Assembly (NCBI GenBank): GCA_019186825.1
Contig: JABARP010000012.1
Coordinates: forward strand, 197,532-261,531
From: Pyrinomonadaceae bacterium
GTDB taxonomy: Bacteria > Acidobacteriota > Blastocatellia > Pyrinomonadales > Pyrinomonadaceae
DNA: 64,000 nucleotides
Direction: 5' to 3'
Shown here: positions 62,377 to 64,000 of the stretch, one piece after another
Layout of the letters: every line of letters starts with the position of its first letter
Numbering within the stretch: position 1 is the first letter of the stretch
Notes under the pieces: model-generated
Databases searched by the model: none
The model's input: only the letters and a program-made list of their open reading frames with translations
Told to the model about the DNA's origin: nothing
Translations under genes and position numbers: made by a program

Positions 62377-63186
62377 ATGAAACGAAAAATCGTTAGCTTT
62401 ATGCTGATCGCGGTTTTGCTTGCTTTGCCGGCGTTCGGGCACGATCTGTTCTTGAAGCCGGAGAACTTTTTTACCAAACCGGGCGGGACGGTGCGGTTGA
62501 GCGTGATGAACGGCACGTTTATGAGTAGCGAAGCCGCAGTCGCGTTCGCTAGGCTGACGGACGTTAGCGTTGTGTCTCCGGGCGGCAAGCGTTTGAGCCC
62601 GAAAGAGGCCGACTTCACCAAGAACGAGACGACCGCGTTCCTGACCGTAGCGACGCCGGAGGCAGGAAACTACGTCGTCGGGCTTTCGACCAATTGGCGT
62701 GAGAACGCGCTCGCCGCGAAGGAGTTCAACGAATACCTTACACTCGAAGGCATCCCGGACGTCCTGGACAACCGCACGCGGGACAAAGAACTTGATAAGG
62801 ACGCGCGGTACCGCTACTCGAAATTCGTCAAAACTATCCTGCAGGCCGGCGAAACGCAGACGGACGATTACAAGGCCGTTCTGGGCCGCGCGGCCGAGAT
62901 GATCCCGCAGCAAAACCCGTATCGATCGAAGCGGGGCGAGAGCATCGATGTACTATGCTTGAAAGACGGCAAGCCTCTTGTCGGTCAAACCGTCCTGGTC
63001 GGGTACGAATCGAGCGGAAAACTCGCTACTGAAAAATCCCTCCGGAGCGACGCGAAGGGGATGATCAAGATTAAACTTGAAGGCGTCGGCAAGTGGTACG
63101 CGAAGTTCATCAATATGGTCAAGGTAGACGACCCCAAAGTGAATTACGAATCGAAATGGGCCACGTTGACGTTCGAGATAAAATAG
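62377..63186 (+). CDS. DUF4198 exported protein
   Basis: 269 residues: a signal peptide ending LPAFGHD, then a DUF4198 domain with HDLFLKPENFFTKPGG, FTKNETTAFLTVATPEAGNY and a C-terminal YESKWATLTFEI. The family is found with nickel/cobalt uptake genes and other metal loci and is thought to be periplasmic with beta-sandwich folds. It lies 15 bases after the methyltransferase. A second copy follows directly. Confidence 0.85.
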   Translation: MKRKIVSFMLIAVLLALPAFGHDLFLKPENFFTKPGGTVRLSVMNGTFMSSEAAVAFARLTDVSVVSPGGKRLSPKEADFTKNETTAFLTVATPEAGNYVVGLSTNWRENALAAKEFNEYLTLEGIPDVLDNRTRDKELDKDARYRYSKFVKTILQAGETQTDDYKAVLGRAAEMIPQQNPYRSKRGESIDVLCLKDGKPLVGQTVLVGYESSGKLATEKSLRSDAKGMIKIKLEGVGKWYAKFINMVKVDDPKVNYESKWATLTFEIK

Positions 63187-63197
63187 AAGGAGCGATT

Positions 63198-64000
63198 ATG
63201 AAGAGAAAAGCCTTATTCACTGCGGTACTTGCGTTGGTTCTTTTGACCGCGCAGGTTTTCGGTCATGATCTTTTTCTCAAGCTCGACAGCTTTTTCGTCG
63301 CGGCGAATTCGAAGGTGACGATAAACATCCTGAACGGGACATTCATGGCGAGCGAGGGGGCGGTGAGTTTCGCCCGGTTGCGGGACGTGAGCCTTGTCGC
63401 GCCGGACGGCGTTCGGATGAAACCGGTAGAGGCGAATTTCACCAAGAACGAGACGACCTCTTTTCTCAACTTAGACATCAAAGACGCGGGCACATACGTA
63501 GCCGGTCTGTCCACAATGGAACGCGAGATTGATCTGGAGGGCAAAGACTTCAACGATTACCTGTCGCATGACGGTATCCCGGACACTCTCGCCGAGAGAA
63601 AGGAGAAAAAGGAACTCGACAAAAAAGTGCGCGAAAGATATTCCAAGCACGTAAAGGCGATCTTTCAGGCCGGCGATGTGCGAACCGATAGCTTCAAAGC
63701 GGTTCTCGGGTATCCGGTCGAGCTCGTCCCACAGGAGAACCCGTACAAGTTGAAGCCCGGCGATACCATCGAGATACTTTGCCTGAAAGACGGAAAGCCG
63801 CTGGTGAATCAGTTCGTTCAGTCCGGACGCGAGACGGATGGAAAAGTTGTGACCGGTCGGGATGTTCGAACCGATAAGAAGGGCATCGCGAGATTCAAGC
63901 TTGACGGCGCTGGCAAGTGGTACGTGCGGTTCATCAACATGACGCGGTTGGACGACCCGAAGCTCAACTACGAATCCAAGTGGGCGACGCTGACGTTTGA
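63198..64000 (+). CDS. DUF4198 exported protein, second copy, cut by window end
   Basis: 267 residues are visible from ATG 63198 (GAAGGAGCG upstream). The signal peptide ends near QVFGHD. HDLFLKLDSFFVAANSK and SFARLRDVSLVAPDG align with the neighbour, and the last visible residues (YESKWATLTF) suggest that only about three codons are missing. It is a tandem duplicate of the 62377 gene with clear divergence in the middle. Confidence 0.85.
   Translation, partial: MKRKALFTAVLALVLLTAQVFGHDLFLKLDSFFVAANSKVTINILNGTFMASEGAVSFARLRDVSLVAPDGVRMKPVEANFTKNETTSFLNLDIKDAGTYVAGLSTMEREIDLEGKDFNDYLSHDGIPDTLAERKEKKELDKKVRERYSKHVKAIFQAGDVRTDSFKAVLGYPVELVPQENPYKLKPGDTIEILCLKDGKPLVNQFVQSGRETDGKVVTGRDVRTDKKGIARFKLDGAGKWYVRFINMTRLDDPKLNYESKWATLTF

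Noticed and set aside
1..64000. tRNA, rRNA, CRISPR arrays, intact transposons or integrases
   Set aside because: None were seen; no transposase, integrase or direct-repeat array could be recognised, so mobility of the island is not shown.

Overview
The window is a dense metal-resistance island from a high-GC, Gram-negative bacterium. Three tripartite RND systems with TolC-type outer-membrane factors, many lipoboxes and signal peptides show two membranes. The phylum cannot be proved from the sequence. The mix of a type II (archaeal-type) GAPDH, an archaeal-type NMP/thymidine phosphorylase, a PII-like gene tied to an RND pump and probable selenocysteine use would fit an Acidobacteriota-like or similar environmental lineage, but this is only an inference. 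I see no rRNA, tRNA, CRISPR array or intact insertion sequence.

Layout. (1) 1-7930: a CzcCBA-type efflux set (partial outer-membrane factor, adaptor, outer-membrane-like protein, RND pump), a translationally coupled PII-like protein, an MgtC-like protein and a small zinc-ribbon protein. (2) 8239-12570: a CDF zinc/cobalt exporter, a DsbB/DsbA-like pair and a P1B ATPase with a striking change in its phosphorylation motif (DKTRTLT). (3) 12598-18677: a promoter and ArsR-type operator driving feoB and an ArsR/SmtB regulator, then methyltransferases, an HMA-CDF transporter, an ICMT-like membrane protein and a VOC protein. (4) 18855-24522: a mercury-type module of MerR with its own promoter, a MerT-MerP fusion, a MerA-related flavoprotein without the MerA C-terminal cysteines, a GDCCVxC protein, a MerC-like protein, a transglutaminase-like protein fused to a second GDCCVxC domain, and a thioredoxin-like gene interrupted by an in-frame UGA in a UGHC motif, best read as a selenoprotein. 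(5) 24853-29015: a second MerR regulator, a CopZ-like chaperone, a YHS-HMA copper ATPase and a cupredoxin, with two similar 20-bp-spacer promoters. (6) 29235-42313: a second RND set surrounded by periplasmic copper-type proteins (cupredoxins, DUF305 proteins, a Csp-like storage protein, YHS protein) and a CsoR-family repressor with a CsoR-like operator. (7) 42380-43893: a short decayed region holding DUF305 and YVTN-propeller remnants and one PCYCxC gene. (8) 43913-53229, minus strand: a tightly packed operon of two small membrane proteins, an M50-CBS protease, an ATP-cone/PD-(D/E)XK nuclease-like protein, NMP/thymidine phosphorylase, PRPP synthetase, a CopB-type ATPase, an MFS exporter and type II GAPDH. 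(9) 53831-64000: small membrane/Cys-rich proteins, a FixH-like lipoprotein, a third, CusA-like RND set, a perfect 19-bp inverted repeat, a methyltransferase paralogous to one in region 3, and tandem DUF4198 proteins, the last cut by the window end.

Working together: P1B ATPases, CDF and MFS proteins would move metals from the cytosol to the periplasm, and RND pumps would send periplasmic metal outside. Cupredoxins, DUF305, FixH/YtkA-like, Csp, YHS and HMA proteins would bind or hand over copper. ArsR, two MerR and one CsoR regulator give metal-specific control. The least understood parts are the mercury-type module with its Sec-thioredoxin and transglutaminase-GDCCVxC fusion, and the adenylate-themed operon attached to a copper ATPase.
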